The translations under genes and the position numbers were made by a program. Source: an uncultured Bacteroidia bacterium (lineage in GTDB: Bacteria; Bacteroidota; Bacteroidia; Bacteroidales; F082). Taken from it: a DNA stretch of 64,000 nt. Positions 1-9,994 of this stretch are shown piece after piece; the first letter of the stretch is position 1, and every line of letters starts with the position of its first letter. The notes beneath the pieces were generated by a model. That model saw only the letters and a program-made list of their open reading frames with translations. It was not told the DNA's origin and ran no database searches. The DNA is taken from contig CADCGK010000004.1 in NCBI GenBank assembly GCA_902800965.1, positions 1 through 64,000 of the forward strand. Direction: 5' to 3'.

Positions 1-293
1 CAGATCCCCTACCCATCGTAGCCTTGGTGGGCCGTCGCCCCGCCAACTAGCTAATGGGACGCATGCCCGTCCCGCACCGCATCGCTGCTTTCGACCCCAT
101 GGGATGCCCCTCAGGGTCGGCATGGGGTATTACCCGGCGTTTCCACCGGCTGTCCCCCAGTGCGGGGTTGGTTGCATACGCGTTACGCACCCGTGCGCCA
201 CTCTCGCTCCCCCGAAGGGAAGTTCCCGTCCGACTTGCATGTATTAGGCCTGCCGCTAGCGTTCATCCTGAGCCAGGATCAAACTCTTCATTG
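1..293 (-). rRNA. rrs: 16S ribosomal RNA, 5' part (continues beyond window start)
   Basis: Read on the minus strand, the sequence at about 269-290 is the universal 16S 5' primer site (AGAGTTTGATCCTGGCTCAG), followed by conserved 16S helices down to base 1. Only the first ~290 nt of the gene lie in the window, and the 5' end is estimated from the usual distance to the primer site. The short open frames in this stretch are not genes. Confidence 0.97.
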
Positions 294-637
294 TAATATT
301 GTTGTACTTTTCTTTTTCCTGTTTTAGGGCTCCGCTATGATTCTTCTGTTCCTTACCTCGAAACGGTCTAGCCTCGCGGCTACCGTCTCGGACTAATGCT
401 GGCCTCAAGTTTTCAAAGAACTTTCCAAACATCCAACTTCACTGTCCCTCTCTCGTCGTTTGGGATGGCAAAAATACAGCAAAAATCTTTCCCCGCAAGC
501 TTTTTTTTGCATTTTTTTTCAAAAAAAATATAATGTGTTGATAAACAAAGAAATAATTTTTCAAATAATAAGTCCGCGAGAATCGAATATTTGAGTTTAA
601 TGCTGCCTGAGGGTTAAAATAGACCAATGTAGAGCGT
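294..637. other. rRNA leader and upstream AT-rich spacer
   Basis: No gene is seen. 294-468 is the transcribed 16S leader. Next comes the rRNA promoter, then an A/T-rich tract (about 500-620) up to the convergent end of the AlbA_2 gene. A 62-codon open frame here is rejected because it has no start signal and crosses the promoter. Confidence 0.6.
469..499 (-). promoter_or_regulatory. rRNA operon promoter, Bacteroidetes type
   Basis: On the minus strand CTTG (499-496) is followed after 19 bases by TATTTTTG (476-469), a full match to the Bacteroidetes -7 consensus TAnnTTTG with a near-consensus -33 box. It points at the 16S gene, about 175 bp downstream, with an rRNA leader in between. Confidence 0.75.
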
Positions 638-1285
638 TTATTCTTCGTCCGAAAGCTCGAAAAATGTACCTTGACTGGTCATGGTCATCTTAATGGTGCC
701 GATCAAAATGAAATTGATCAGTATATTTTCGGCACGCTTCTTATTAATAATAGGTGTAAGATCCAAAAACTCGTCCAAAGTGATGGATGGATGGTCGGAC
801 AGATAATGGAGTAGTGCCATCTCTGGCTCTGTGAAAGAGATTTTGGTGAATTTTTTGTTCTTTTGGTATTTCCAAACCTTGAGTAGAATAGGGTCGGCTA
901 CCAAATTCTCATCTTTTACTCTAACATACACCTTGTAATCACCTTGGTTGTCGGGAGCCTTATGTTTATCAGACTCATCCTTTGGAATGATCACTTCAAG
1001 CACTGTCTTTCCATTGATCTCCCATTCTTCAGTCGTATAGTGCACCTTAGGTTGACAATACATCTCGGCCGCTGCCTGAATCATGTGGATCTCTTCGTCG
1101 GACCTTACACCGGCTATTGCACCGTTGTCTTTGACGCCAACCAATAGACGTCCGCCGTCAGTGTTTGCAAAAGCAGCCAATGAACGTGCGATTCTCCGGC
1201 TGTCGGAAATCTCAAATTTGAAATCCAGCTGTTGGTGTTCGCCTTCCTCGATCAACTTTTGTATGTGCTTTTCCCGGTTTTTCAT
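638..1285 (-). CDS. AlbA_2 (Schlafen-type) domain putative DNA-binding protein
   Basis: A 215-residue protein. Residues about 15-125 match the AlbA_2/divergent AAA-4 domain, with the typical FANTDGG and LLVGVKDNG stretch near residues 38-54, as found in bacterial Schlafen-like regulators. The C-terminal ~80 residues look like a small winged-helix segment that may bind nucleic acid. ATG at 1285 is preferred over GTG at 1288. A perfect -7 box (TAATTTTG, minus strand, 1300-1293) lies only a few bases upstream, so the mRNA may be nearly leaderless. It is a lone gene next to the rRNA operon. The specific role is unknown. Confidence 0.75.
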   Translation of the reverse strand: MKNREKHIQKLIEEGEHQQLDFKFEISDSRRIARSLAAFANTDGGRLLVGVKDNGAIAGVRSDEEIHMIQAAAEMYCQPKVHYTTEEWEINGKTVLEVIIPKDESDKHKAPDNQGDYKVYVRVKDENLVADPILLKVWKYQKNKKFTKISFTEPEMALLHYLSDHPSITLDEFLDLTPIINKKRAENILINFILIGTIKMTMTSQGTFFELSDEE

Positions 1286-1873
1286 CACTCAGCAAAATTA
1301 CAATTTTTCTTCGAACAGGGGAAAATAGGGGAGGCTAAAATTAGCCCTTTTTTGGCCCTCTGAGAGACGCTAATTTTACACCCACACAAACCCTCAACAG
1401 GACCAAAATCGTTGACGACAGGCAATTTTCACAACTTGATTTCTTAGAATTGTTAATATTTTACAAATGTATCTGAATTTCTATAAAACACTATAAATCA
1501 AATAAATAAAGAATTGATTCACATTACTAAAATTTAGTTTACCATTGTAAATCATTTCCAATAGGTAAATAAACAAAGATAATACAAATTGTATCAATTA
1601 AATCACTATAAATCAGTATATTATAAATTTTAATTTGAATTAAAATATTAATAAAGTGGTTAAAAGAATGGGATAATAAACATGAAATTAGCAAAACACT
1701 TAAATAATTATTTATCAGTTAAATAAAATATCTTACCTAAATTAAAACTTCTTTGTTTTATAGATTGTTTAAAATATTACAGATGTAATCTTTCAATTTT
1801 TGTTTTTTGTAAAGATATATTTTTTACTTTTGTAAAATCTTTATTGTGCAAAAACAAAAAAATCACGGACATT
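1286..1873. other. AT-rich intergenic region with a 12-bp direct repeat
   Basis: A gene-free stretch between two divergent genes, strongly AT-rich from about 1420. The 12-mer CACTATAAATCA occurs at 1489-1500 and again at 1604-1615. No DnaA-box cluster, tRNA or hairpin terminator was recognised. The right end holds the -7 box of the XRE gene. Confidence 0.5.
1825..1832 (+). promoter_or_regulatory. -7 promoter element of the XRE regulator
   Basis: TACTTTTG matches TAnnTTTG. TTTG at 1799-1802 is a possible -33 box 22 bases upstream. Transcription would start near 1838-1840, which leaves almost no leader for the TTG at 1844 and favours the ATG at 1874 as the start of the next gene. Confidence 0.6.
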
Positions 1874-2287
1874 ATGAAAGACAGAATCGCTCATATAATG
1901 AGATCAAAAAATCTAAAAGCAACCGATTTTGCCGCATTGCTTGGAATCCAACCTTCCGGCGTTTCTCATATTTTGTCAGGACGAAATAAACCGAGTTTAG
2001 ATTTCGTGAAGAAGATTAAAGAAACTTTTCCTGAGTATAATCTAGACTGGATTATTTTCGGAACTGGACCCATGACGACATCTGAACCATATAAGGAAGC
2101 TTTCAAGGAATCTCAAAAAGAAGTTCAATCCAAAGCGGACCTTTTCTCTTTTGACCAGGACAATGATGAGGAGATTTCTGTCCCTCCTTTTGATTCAACA
2201 GTTGAAGAAGAAGTCCTTCAGAACGGTATCAAATCCATCGTGGTATTTTATGACGATGGCACCTTTGAGTCTTTCTCTCCTAGATGA
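1874..2287 (+). CDS. XRE-family helix-turn-helix regulator
   Basis: A 137-residue protein with an N-terminal HTH_3 domain (residues about 3-60). The helix-turn-helix runs through TDFAALLGIQPSGVSHILSG, followed by the typical NKPSLDF extension. The second half is acidic and low in structure, of unknown role, and is probably the effector or dimerisation part. ATG 1874 is chosen over TTG 1844 from the promoter position. The gene stands alone upstream of nrnA, and its target is unknown. Confidence 0.8.
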   Translation: MKDRIAHIMRSKNLKATDFAALLGIQPSGVSHILSGRNKPSLDFVKKIKETFPEYNLDWIIFGTGPMTTSEPYKEAFKESQKEVQSKADLFSFDQDNDEEISVPPFDSTVEEEVLQNGIKSIVVFYDDGTFESFSPR

Positions 2288-2334
2288 TCTTTTCTTTTTA
2301 ATTAATAAGGTGTCGGCCTTTCAAGAATTATGTG

Positions 2335-2342
2335 TACTTTTG
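2335..2342 (+). promoter_or_regulatory. -7 promoter element of nrnA
   Basis: TACTTTTG matches TAnnTTTG. It fixes the nrnA start at ATG 2362, because the upstream in-frame ATG at 2332 would precede the transcription start. Confidence 0.6.
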
Positions 2343-2361
2343 CCAATTATTTTCGGCAAAA

Positions 2362-3381
2362 ATGCAAAGAGAAGAGTTTTTCCATGCCTTAGATACTGTG
2401 ATTCAGGCTCCTAGAAAAATCACAGTGTTGTCTCATGTCAACCCAGATGGAGATGCCATTGGCTCATCGTTGGCATTTTCACAGTTTCTTCAAAAACTCG
2501 GACATGAAGTTGAAGTAATGGTTTCTAATGACTTCCCTGAATTTTTGGCATGGATGCCTGGCGCTTCTCGCATTCATATTTATGACAAAGAGTCTGATAT
2601 ATGTGATCAGATTCTTGAATCTTCTGACTTGATTGCAATTTTGGATTTTAATCATATTTCACGCGCCGGGTTGATTCAGGATAAGCTTAAATCATTAAAA
2701 ATCAATAAGATCTTAATAGACCACCATCGCGATACCGATTTTGACGTCTTTTTGTGTGCCTTGTCAGATACTCAAGTGTCAAGCACATCGGAATTGGTAG
2801 CTGAGACGATTCTTCATTATGGAGAGCATTTTGTTGATGAATCAATTGCAACTAATATCCTTGTCGGAATAGTTACCGATACCGGTTCTTTTTCACATTC
2901 CATCTATCATCCAGAGACCTTCTCAATTTGTGCAAAAATGATTGAGAAATCTATCTCCTATAACCAAATTCACCAGTTGGTTTACGATACTTTTTCTGAA
3001 AACAGATTGCGTTTGTTAGGTTTTTCTATCAGTAACAAAATGGAAATTCTGGATGAGTACGCTACGGCAATCATTGCTTTAACCAAAGATGAACTTGCTA
3101 GTTTTGATTATCAAGTAGGTGATACAGAAGGCGTTGTTAATTATCCTCTGTCTTTGAAAAAGATCAGGATGTCGGTGTTGGTGACTGAAAGACAAGGTGT
3201 TATCAGGTTTTCATTCAGATCAAAAGGCAGTTTTTCAGTTCATGAAGTGGCGCAGAAGTATTTCAATGGTGGAGGACATACCAATGCAGCTGGTGGGACA
3301 TTGACCTGTTCAATGGAAGCTGCTCTTGAGAAATTGCATCAGATTTTGCCTGAATATAAGGCTATGCTCAATCAAGATTGA
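2362..3381 (+). CDS. nrnA: DHH-family phosphoesterase, oligoribonuclease/pAp phosphatase
   Basis: A 339-residue cytoplasmic enzyme of the NrnA family, which degrades very short RNA oligonucleotides and dephosphorylates 3'-phosphoadenosine 5'-phosphate. The four DHH motifs are visible: H25 with D29 and D31 (NPDGDAIGS), D95, the D120-H121-H122 triad, and D173 (TDTGSF). The C-terminal DHHA1 domain carries the glycine-rich GGGH at 303-306. The length is normal for the family. The start is set by the promoter at 2335. It is followed within 6 bp by two FKBP lipoprotein genes, suggesting one operon. Confidence 0.88.
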   Translation: MQREEFFHALDTVIQAPRKITVLSHVNPDGDAIGSSLAFSQFLQKLGHEVEVMVSNDFPEFLAWMPGASRIHIYDKESDICDQILESSDLIAILDFNHISRAGLIQDKLKSLKINKILIDHHRDTDFDVFLCALSDTQVSSTSELVAETILHYGEHFVDESIATNILVGIVTDTGSFSHSIYHPETFSICAKMIEKSISYNQIHQLVYDTFSENRLRLLGFSISNKMEILDEYATAIIALTKDELASFDYQVGDTEGVVNYPLSLKKIRMSVLVTERQGVIRFSFRSKGSFSVHEVAQKYFNGGGHTNAAGGTLTCSMEAALEKLHQILPEYKAMLNQD

Positions 3382-3387
3382 ATCATT

Positions 3388-3921
3388 ATGAATAGGAAGT
3401 GGTTGATATGGACGCTCACGGTATTGTTGGGTGGCATGTTCTATTCTTGCCACGAACAAGTTCAAAAGCCTGTGCAAGTGGATGATGCCAAGTTGAAAAA
3501 AAGTCTTGAGAAAGCCAATCGTTATCTTGTCAATGACGAAGAAGAGGATATACAGAATTACATATTGCGTCATCAACTGGATGTGGTATCAACGGGTACT
3601 GGTTTGCGTTACCAGATTATCAAAGAGGGTGATGGTGAGATGATTAAGCCGGGCCAGACTGTCACTCTGGAGTATGTTTTATACAATGTGATGGGGGATG
3701 AGATTTATTCTTCTGACAAGGATGGAAAGATGAAGTTCGTTGTAGGTTGTGGAGATGTGGTCTCGGGACTTGATGAGGCAATGCCTCATCTTCATCAAGG
3801 TGATGTGGCCAAACTTATCATTCCTTCACATATAGGTTATGGACTGCTTGGTGACCGGAAAAGCATACCTGAGCGATCTACGTTGATTTATACTGTCAGG
3901 GTGCTTAAAGTTGAAATTTAA
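3388..3921 (+). CDS. FKBP-type peptidyl-prolyl isomerase lipoprotein (GldI-like)
   Basis: 177 residues. The N-terminal signal ends in a lipobox (MFYSC), so the protein is probably a lipoprotein of the cell envelope. Residues about 75-177 form one FKBP domain ([30 protein letters not shown]), which catalyses proline cis-trans isomerisation and helps fold exported proteins. It resembles GldI, the gliding/T9SS-associated FKBP lipoprotein, which fits the two T9SS cargo proteins in this window, but orthology cannot be proved here. It starts 6 bp after nrnA. Confidence 0.83.
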   Translation: MNRKWLIWTLTVLLGGMFYSCHEQVQKPVQVDDAKLKKSLEKANRYLVNDEEEDIQNYILRHQLDVVSTGTGLRYQIIKEGDGEMIKPGQTVTLEYVLYNVMGDEIYSSDKDGKMKFVVGCGDVVSGLDEAMPHLHQGDVAKLIIPSHIGYGLLGDRKSIPERSTLIYTVRVLKVEI

Positions 3922-3955
3922 TTTACAGAATATTAATAACTTAATTTATTGTCTC

Positions 3956-4825
3956 ATGAAAAGAAGTATCGTTTGGGTGGCCATGTGCTTCCTGTTCTCC
4001 GCAACATTGATTTCTTGCGGACCGAAATCTCCATTCCCGGGATATACGCCAACGGGTACTGGGTTGTATTACAAACAAATTGAAAAAGGAACTGGTGAAC
4101 AGCTTAAGAATGGCGATGTCGTTAAGGTGAACCTTGCCTATTACATCAATGATTCATTGCTTTTCACTACGGATAGTTTGCCAGAACAGGCTTACGACAT
4201 GGTTCGTGAATCAGCCTTCCAAGGCGATCTTTATGAAGGTTTCAGAATGATGCATGTCGGTGATGTCATGTCGTTCATGATCAATGCGGACTCCGTCTAT
4301 AGAAAGCAGTTCCATGCTCCGATTATTCCTGGTTTTGTCACTCCAGGCGCTTTCCTTCGTTGGGATGTAAAAGTTGAAGAAGCCATGACAGAAGAGGCTT
4401 ACCAGCAGATGAAGCAAGCAGAATTGGCAGCGCTTCAGCAGAAGGCCCAAGATGATTTCAATGCTTATCTCACGGCAAATGGTATCGACGCTCAACCATT
4501 GGAAAGCGGGTTGGTATATGTCTGCACACAGAAGGGAAGAGGTCCCAAACCAACGGCTAATCAGAACGTGAAGGTCCATTACACTGGAAAGTTGCTTGAC
4601 GGCACGGTATTCGATTCTTCTGTTGAACGTGGAGAGCCCATCGAGTTCCCGTTGGGCGTTGGTCGCGTGATTCCTGGATGGGACGAAGGAATTGGTTTGA
4701 TGTCGAAAGGTGAAAAGGGCATCCTTTATATTCCTTTCAATCTTGCATACGGTGCTCGCGAAGCCGGTCCTATTCCAGCATTCTCAAATCTGATTTTTGA
4801 AGTGGAGTTGGTCGATTTCAAATGA
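3956..4825 (+). CDS. Tandem FKBP-type peptidyl-prolyl isomerase lipoprotein
   Basis: 289 residues starting at ATG 3956 (MKRSIVWV); an earlier in-frame ATG at 3911 lies inside the previous gene and would spoil the signal peptide. The lipobox is LISC. Two FKBP-like domains follow. The first (about 35-145) is divergent. The second (about 195-289) is canonical, with [23 protein letters not shown] and IPFNLAYG. It probably works with the upstream FKBP protein on folding of exported proteins. The stop codon overlaps the end of the convergent polysaccharide gene by 8 bp. Confidence 0.85.
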   Translation: MKRSIVWVAMCFLFSATLISCGPKSPFPGYTPTGTGLYYKQIEKGTGEQLKNGDVVKVNLAYYINDSLLFTTDSLPEQAYDMVRESAFQGDLYEGFRMMHVGDVMSFMINADSVYRKQFHAPIIPGFVTPGAFLRWDVKVEEAMTEEAYQQMKQAELAALQQKAQDDFNAYLTANGIDAQPLESGLVYVCTQKGRGPKPTANQNVKVHYTGKLLDGTVFDSSVERGEPIEFPLGVGRVIPGWDEGIGLMSKGEKGILYIPFNLAYGAREAGPIPAFSNLIFEVELVDFK

Positions 4826-6254
4826 TTTCCTTGAACTCCTCTTGGTCTGCATAGTACAGATCAATGACCACGATAAGCGCGGCACAGCTCCATACAGGAA
4901 CGGCTAGCTTGTCGGTGTCCAGGAAGTTGTTCAGAAAACCATGAACGAAATAACTAAAGAAAGCCAGGGTGGCTCCTAAAACGAGCACTTTGGCTTTCTT
5001 GTTTTTTGCACGGCGATAGGCTTTTAAGCCTGTATATACCACTGTGATCACAAGAATAAAAACCAAGAGGGAACCAACGACGCCTTGTTCAGCCAAGGGG
5101 CCGATGTATTCACTGTGTGCATTTCCGCCATCACCAGCATTGGTGCTGATTATGGTTTTTTCTTTTGACATTTGGTAAGGGGCGTAAACAAACTGATAGG
5201 TGCCCGGTCCCCAGCCGAATACAGGACGTTCTGCGAATAATCTGAACGCGGATTGCCAACGGTTGATGCGCTCGAGGTTGGAGGCGTCGGTAGAGATGTT
5301 GGTGATAGACTGAATGTTCTCGACGACATCGCCCGAAGCATCTTGATTGTTGTGCTCCAACGCATCAATGATCTGATGTTGGAAAGCAAAGAAGAGTCCT
5401 GTTAGGATGATTACTGTGGTAAGAATCCAGCGGAATTTAATCTTCAACAAAACGCATATAAGAACAACAATGGCGGCGGCTAAACTAACCCAAGCTGCAC
5501 GGCAACTGGAGAGAATCATTGCCAGACTAAGCAGGGCCACAACGCCGAGGATGATTATTCTACGGCTGGTTTTGATTCCAGGAAGCAAGGCGTAAGTAAT
5601 GGCATAAATCAGATAGATAGCCAAAGCTGCTCCGTAGGCTGTATGGTCATTGTAAAAGGGCGACATGACCCAGTGTGCAGAATCATTGCTAAATGCATAT
5701 TTCGCATGGTTAATAGTAGTGTAAACCACGACAATACACAGGCTGGCAATATAAAGCCAAATAAACCAGTCGATATTCTTTGGCCTTTTGAACATCAGAG
5801 CGCAGAAGAAGAAAGATGGAAGGATGAACCAAAGCCTAGAGACGATGAACTTGATGGAAACTACGGGCATCTCGCTGGTGATTGTGGAGACAATCATCCA
5901 AATAAACATGCAGTAGATGACAATAGAAACAGGGTGTCTGGCTATGCTTCTGTCATAGTTCCTTTCATATAAAATCTTGGCAACAAACAGGATAAGTACA
6001 CCAGCAAGCAATGGTTCGGCGGGCAAAGATACCGCCAACTGCTCGAACTCCTCCAACACAACAGATAAAGGAATAAGAAAGCTGATGAGCATCATCACTT
6101 TATCGAGAGAGAAAACATAAAGCAACAGGACCCCCAGTACCACAGGAAGGGCAAAGAACAGATAGTTGTGCTTGTTAACCAACAGATACAGGGCAATTGC
6201 GACAAAGACTGCCGCAACAAGGTAAAGCCATCCTATTTTAGCTTTTTTGCTCAT
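4818..6254 (-). CDS. O-antigen ligase/polymerase family membrane protein
   Basis: 478 residues with about 11-12 hydrophobic segments and the Wzy_C/WaaL pattern: a large periplasmic loop late in the protein (about 290-390) with [13 protein letters not shown] and [12 protein letters not shown], then further membrane spans. Such proteins polymerise or ligate polysaccharide chains on the periplasmic face of the inner membrane. It overlaps the upstream Wzz gene by 4 bp and belongs to a four-gene surface-polysaccharide block. Ligase and polymerase cannot be told apart from sequence alone. Confidence 0.82.
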   Translation of the reverse strand: MSKKAKIGWLYLVAAVFVAIALYLLVNKHNYLFFALPVVLGVLLLYVFSLDKVMMLISFLIPLSVVLEEFEQLAVSLPAEPLLAGVLILFVAKILYERNYDRSIARHPVSIVIYCMFIWMIVSTITSEMPVVSIKFIVSRLWFILPSFFFCALMFKRPKNIDWFIWLYIASLCIVVVYTTINHAKYAFSNDSAHWVMSPFYNDHTAYGAALAIYLIYAITYALLPGIKTSRRIIILGVVALLSLAMILSSCRAAWVSLAAAIVVLICVLLKIKFRWILTTVIILTGLFFAFQHQIIDALEHNNQDASGDVVENIQSITNISTDASNLERINRWQSAFRLFAERPVFGWGPGTYQFVYAPYQMSKEKTIISTNAGDGGNAHSEYIGPLAEQGVVGSLLVFILVITVVYTGLKAYRRAKNKKAKVLVLGATLAFFSYFVHGFLNNFLDTDKLAVPVWSCAALIVVIDLYYADQEEFKEII

Positions 6255-7267
6255 TTCTCAGCTGGGATGATCTTTTTTCTGTTTTCGATGATGAACAGGG
6301 TTAAGATAGTGATCAGGAACGCACCTAAACCGCAAAGTGCGACGATGACCCATCTAACAGGATATGACTTCTTGTCGGCGGGATAAGGCTCGGTGACGAT
6401 ATTTGAATAGGTAAGATCTGAATTGAAGAATCTCAAATTCTGTTCATAATCCAGTTTGACATCCACATAAGTAGTGGCTTCTGCGATGATTTTGTTTTCC
6501 AAGTCAATGGCTTCAGGACCATATTGCTCCAGATTGCGCATGAGTTCATTGGCTTTAGCGGAACCGTTAATATAGCCTCTTGTTATCTCCCGGCTTTGTC
6601 CCACATAGTTGGCCATGCCGTAATTAGTCCCTAAATCAGCCAGTTGCTTTTTCAGGTTATCGATATCCTGCTGTTTGGTTTCAAGCTGTTGAGCGTACAT
6701 GGCTACAACCTCCGCGACTTTGTCTCTATGCAGTTGGGCGACTTTTTTATCATAAAAATAGAGAATATCCTTTGCGATGTTGCAGGCCACGAAAGGATCT
6801 TTGTCGTTCACCACAATGGAAACAGCCTCGTATGGGGTCTTGCTGATCTTAATCCTATCGTGATATTCGAGCATCAAATAGGTCTTTGCATATTGATAGT
6901 TGCGGTCAATCTTGTAATCAGTCCACAAATCGTATTTTTCGACAATTGAATCAATGATGGACTGAGAATTGATGATTTGCAACATCTGTTCTGTCTCGCT
7001 TTCATCGGAGTAAGGACTGATGTTAGCGGGATAGGCGATGGCCTCTGACTTGTACAACGGGGTGATGAATCTTGCACTTGAGAATACCGCTCCGCATAAC
7101 GCTGCCACCACTGTGATGATAAGGATGTGCCACTTCCACTTGTAAATCAGTTGGACGAGCGAGAGATTATTAAAATTGTTATCCATATTGTTTTGTTTGA
7201 TTATTTCGGTTGATACTTTATTGTTTTCAGAGTTGGCCATTTCTTCTTTGATACGCTCACTCACCAT
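6251..7267 (-). CDS. Wzz-type polysaccharide chain-length determinant
   Basis: About 338 residues. A cytoplasmic N-terminus is followed by a first membrane helix (WHILIITVVAALCG), a long periplasmic coiled-coil region, and a second helix near the C-terminus (WVIVALCGLGAFLITILTLF), the Wzz layout. The start is uncertain: ATG 7267 overlaps the end of the upstream gene by 11 bp, and ATG 7240 is also possible. The still earlier frame start is unlikely. It is paralogous to the next gene (shared FITPLYKS after the first helix). It probably sets polymer length together with the ligase/polymerase. Confidence 0.83.
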   Translation of the reverse strand: MVSERIKEEMANSENNKVSTEIIKQNNMDNNFNNLSLVQLIYKWKWHILIITVVAALCGAVFSSARFITPLYKSEAIAYPANISPYSDESETEQMLQIINSQSIIDSIVEKYDLWTDYKIDRNYQYAKTYLMLEYHDRIKISKTPYEAVSIVVNDKDPFVACNIAKDILYFYDKKVAQLHRDKVAEVVAMYAQQLETKQQDIDNLKKQLADLGTNYGMANYVGQSREITRGYINGSAKANELMRNLEQYGPEAIDLENKIIAEATTYVDVKLDYEQNLRFFNSDLTYSNIVTEPYPADKKSYPVRWVIVALCGLGAFLITILTLFIIENRKKIIPAEK

Positions 7268-8324
7268 TTTTTGTTTCCTGGGTCTTTTCTTGGGCGCCGG
7301 AGGCCTTGCTGCGAAAAAAGCCACCGTACCGCTCAAAAACAGCCAATAGCAATACCAGTAGCAGGAAGGTGGAAATAACGGTGATTGTCACAATAATCCA
7401 ACGGATAGGATAGGATTTGTGTTCTGCTTTGAAAGCTGATGTCACGACGAATTTGTGAGGTATGTCTTCAGTGGCATCCACCTTTGCCTCTTCGTATTTG
7501 GTCTTTATCAAAGAAAGCTGGAGGCGATCGTGGTCAAGTTTCTCGCTGATGGCGTAATAAGCACCACCATATTCTGCCAGAATGTCGAGCTGGTTTTGAA
7601 TGTTCTTTATGCCTTGGGTGTTGCTTTTTCCTAATTCCACAGCAAGTTGTTGGCTCAACATCTCTGCTTGGGCTTCGTAATCGAAAACGCCAAGTTTACG
7701 TAGTGTGTTGAGTGAGTCTTCCAACCTTGCCATCTCAGCACAAAGGCTATTGTATTCAGTTTCCACCAGCTGAAATGCTTTGACGGCAACTTCTTTTTGC
7801 ATGGCGTTCATGGTAGTGTCAAAAAGCTCGGCGATGTCATTGGCCATCTTGGCGGCTAGTTCTGCGTCAGAGTCCAACACGGTGATTTTCACGGCATTAT
7901 ATTCTGTTCTGCGGAACTTAATCCTGTTGTCATACAGCTTGTTGAGCTTTGTGTATGGATATTTGGAATCGGGTTTGATGCCGTAATGCTCCATCAAATG
8001 AAAGCGCTCCATGACCTTGTCGCGTATTCTGTTGGAATTGAGAACTTGCAGCATTTGTTCCGTCTGTTCACTCTCGCCAAAATTCATAATATCATTCTTG
8101 GATTGAGAGGTCGTGCTAATCAATACTTTGGAAATTGAGTTGCTGGAAGTGGGATAGAGAATCACCGTGGATTTGTACAATGGGGTGATAAACATCGGTG
8201 AACTAAACAATACAGCAAGACAAGCGGCAACTAATAAAATGATCAGGATGCTTTTCCTGTACTCAGCCAACAAACGGCATAAGTATTTGGAGCTAAAAGT
8301 GTTGTCCTTTTGGGTATCATCCAT
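7257..8324 (-). CDS. Wzz-type polysaccharide chain-length determinant (paralogue)
   Basis: 355 residues with the Wzz layout: N-terminal membrane helix (ILIILLVAACLAVLFS), the FITPLYKS motif, a periplasmic coiled coil and a C-terminal membrane helix (WIIVTITVISTFLLLVLLL). ATG 8324 is chosen because the in-frame TTG at 8354 lies inside the -7 promoter box (8359-8352). It is the first gene of a Wzz-Wzz-ligase transcription unit. Two adjacent Wzz copies may form a mixed complex or control two products, which is inference. Confidence 0.85.
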   Translation of the reverse strand: MDDTQKDNTFSSKYLCRLLAEYRKSILIILLVAACLAVLFSSPMFITPLYKSTVILYPTSSNSISKVLISTTSQSKNDIMNFGESEQTEQMLQVLNSNRIRDKVMERFHLMEHYGIKPDSKYPYTKLNKLYDNRIKFRRTEYNAVKITVLDSDAELAAKMANDIAELFDTTMNAMQKEVAVKAFQLVETEYNSLCAEMARLEDSLNTLRKLGVFDYEAQAEMLSQQLAVELGKSNTQGIKNIQNQLDILAEYGGAYYAISEKLDHDRLQLSLIKTKYEEAKVDATEDIPHKFVVTSAFKAEHKSYPIRWIIVTITVISTFLLLVLLLAVFERYGGFFRSKASGAQEKTQETKNGE

Positions 8325-8351
8325 ATCGTTTCTTTTTTTCGAATAAGATGC

Positions 8352-8382
8352 CAAAAATACAAAAAATCATTGAACGAGCAAT
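8352..8382 (-). promoter_or_regulatory. Promoter of the Wzz-Wzz-ligase operon
   Basis: On the minus strand ATTG (8382-8379) is followed after 19 bases by TATTTTTG (8359-8352), a good Bacteroidetes promoter. It rules out the TTG at 8354 as a start codon. Confidence 0.65.
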
Positions 8383-8398
8383 AAAAAAATGGATTTGG

Positions 8399-9895
8399 TC
8401 ATCTTTTTTCGGCAGGAATGACAAGGGAAAGGATTTGTTTAAGACTTAAAAGTTTTGTTATGAAGATCAAGCCGACATTGATAATAAAGGCAATAATGAA
8501 TGAATAGATCCAGTTGATATGCAGCATTTTGACAAGGAATGTGCAAAGCACGATACTGCCAAGGAATAACAATAAATGGATCCAATATTTTGCACCTAAC
8601 TTAAGCTTGAAAACCTTCTCGGAGATGAGATATTGTGCGAAGGCGGTGAGCAGCTGCACGCAAAGGCTGGTGCAGGCGGCGCCTACGGCAAAAAACCTTG
8701 GGATGATGATGAGATTCAGCAAAATATTGACCACCACACCTGATGCTGCCACGAGATTGAGCTGCTTGAGGCTCCCGTTGGCGGTGAGCAAGGTGCCAAA
8801 GACGTAAGTCGTTGACAGGCAGAAGAAACTGCCCATCAAGAGCGGGAATACCCTGGCATATTGCCCGATGCGCTGTAGGTAAGCCGCCTCAGTTTCTGCC
8901 TCCTCTGGATTGTACATCAGCTGCATGATCTCTTGGCTATAAAACACGCACATGATCATGACGATACCCGCCATGGCCACAATGACGTTGAACGCAGTCT
9001 TGACCAAATTGTTCAGATCGGGTCTGTTTTTCAATGTGGCAGTGAACATCGGCAGCAGCATGATGGCAAATAGGTTGGAGATGTTGTTTCCTGCATCGAA
9101 AAGACGGTAGGCGCGGCTATAGATGCCAGCTTGGATGCCTCTGTCGTCGAGGAGACGCTCGAGAAGCACCGGCTCGATACGGCTGTAAACACTCATCAGC
9201 AGGACAAGAAGGGCGAAGGGCAAACTTTGCCTTAGAATCTCCTTAAAAAACTGGAAGTTGATCTTGAAGCTGATGCCTTCAGTATGGCGTAATACGATGA
9301 TCAAAGCGAAAACAAGCGTACAGATGTAGGCTATTGTCTGGGCTTGCAGGTACCAGATGGCGTTGAATCTCTCTCTTGGGAACCAGCCGCTCCATAGCAC
9401 AAGGCACATGATGACAATGGCCAAAACACGATCGAAGACCGAAAGGATGCTGTCTTGTTTGAACAACAAGAGACCTTGTATGTTCGACCTGAGATATAAG
9501 ATAAACGAAAGCAGGATTTGGTTCAGCCCGCACCAGAACAACAGCTTGAGCTTCAGGCCCTCGTTGTAGCCGCAGCAATAGCCGACGACGAAAACGACGA
9601 CGGCATAGAGTAGTCCAAGTAGGAGCTTGATTTCCGTGAGCCCTCCGAAGTGCTTGGAAAGGTTCTTCGGATCCTGTGCGACAGCGCGACTATTGAAGTT
9701 CGTGATGCCGAGGTCGAGAAGGATATAGAAAAGGTAGGAGAAATTGAACAAGGCCTGATAGGTGCCGTAGGATGCGTCACCAAGCAGGTTCTGCACTTCG
9801 CGGTCGATACCGAGAATCCAGAAAGGCTTCACCAATAGGTTGAGGAATAATAGAAAGATAATATTCTTGATGAAGCGATTCTGCATGTTCAGCAT
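8399..9895 (-). CDS. Polysaccharide flippase (Wzx/MATE-like)
   Basis: About 498 residues with 12-14 predicted membrane helices and the overall pattern of the polysaccharide-biosynthesis oligosaccharyl flippase family (LGDASYGTYQALFNFSYLF near the start, then ARVFPLLMGSFF and a long hydrophobic end). It would flip lipid-linked sugar units across the inner membrane for the downstream ligase. A -7 box (TACCTTTG, 9916-9909) sits just upstream, so the start is ATG 9895 or ATG 9886 and not the earlier in-frame ATGs. The gap to the Wzz operon holds that operon's own promoter, so this gene is transcribed separately. Confidence 0.85.
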   Translation of the reverse strand: MLNMQNRFIKNIIFLLFLNLLVKPFWILGIDREVQNLLGDASYGTYQALFNFSYLFYILLDLGITNFNSRAVAQDPKNLSKHFGGLTEIKLLLGLLYAVVVFVVGYCCGYNEGLKLKLLFWCGLNQILLSFILYLRSNIQGLLLFKQDSILSVFDRVLAIVIMCLVLWSGWFPRERFNAIWYLQAQTIAYICTLVFALIIVLRHTEGISFKINFQFFKEILRQSLPFALLVLLMSVYSRIEPVLLERLLDDRGIQAGIYSRAYRLFDAGNNISNLFAIMLLPMFTATLKNRPDLNNLVKTAFNVIVAMAGIVMIMCVFYSQEIMQLMYNPEEAETEAAYLQRIGQYARVFPLLMGSFFCLSTTYVFGTLLTANGSLKQLNLVAASGVVVNILLNLIIIPRFFAVGAACTSLCVQLLTAFAQYLISEKVFKLKLGAKYWIHLLLFLGSIVLCTFLVKMLHINWIYSFIIAFIINVGLIFITKLLSLKQILSLVIPAEKR

Positions 9896-9908
9896 GGTGT
9901 TCGGACGG

Positions 9909-9916
9909 CAAAGGTA
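9909..9916 (-). promoter_or_regulatory. -7 promoter element of the flippase gene
   Basis: TACCTTTG on the minus strand matches TAnnTTTG. It places the transcription start just before ATG 9895/9886. Confidence 0.55.
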
Positions 9917-9994
9917 CGAAAAAAACGTTTTTAAGGTCATTTTCGAACCTGATTTCCAAAATAGTTGTATCTTTACCTCCAAATTGACTTTACG

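Noticed and set aside
54..296. 80-codon open frame on the plus strand
   Set aside because: It lies within the 16S rRNA gene.
439..627. 62-codon frame on the minus strand
   Set aside because: It crosses the rRNA promoter and leader and has no start signal.
1489..1615. AT-rich region as replication origin
   Set aside because: No DnaA boxes or GC-skew evidence could be seen, and dnaA is absent; the repeat is noted only.
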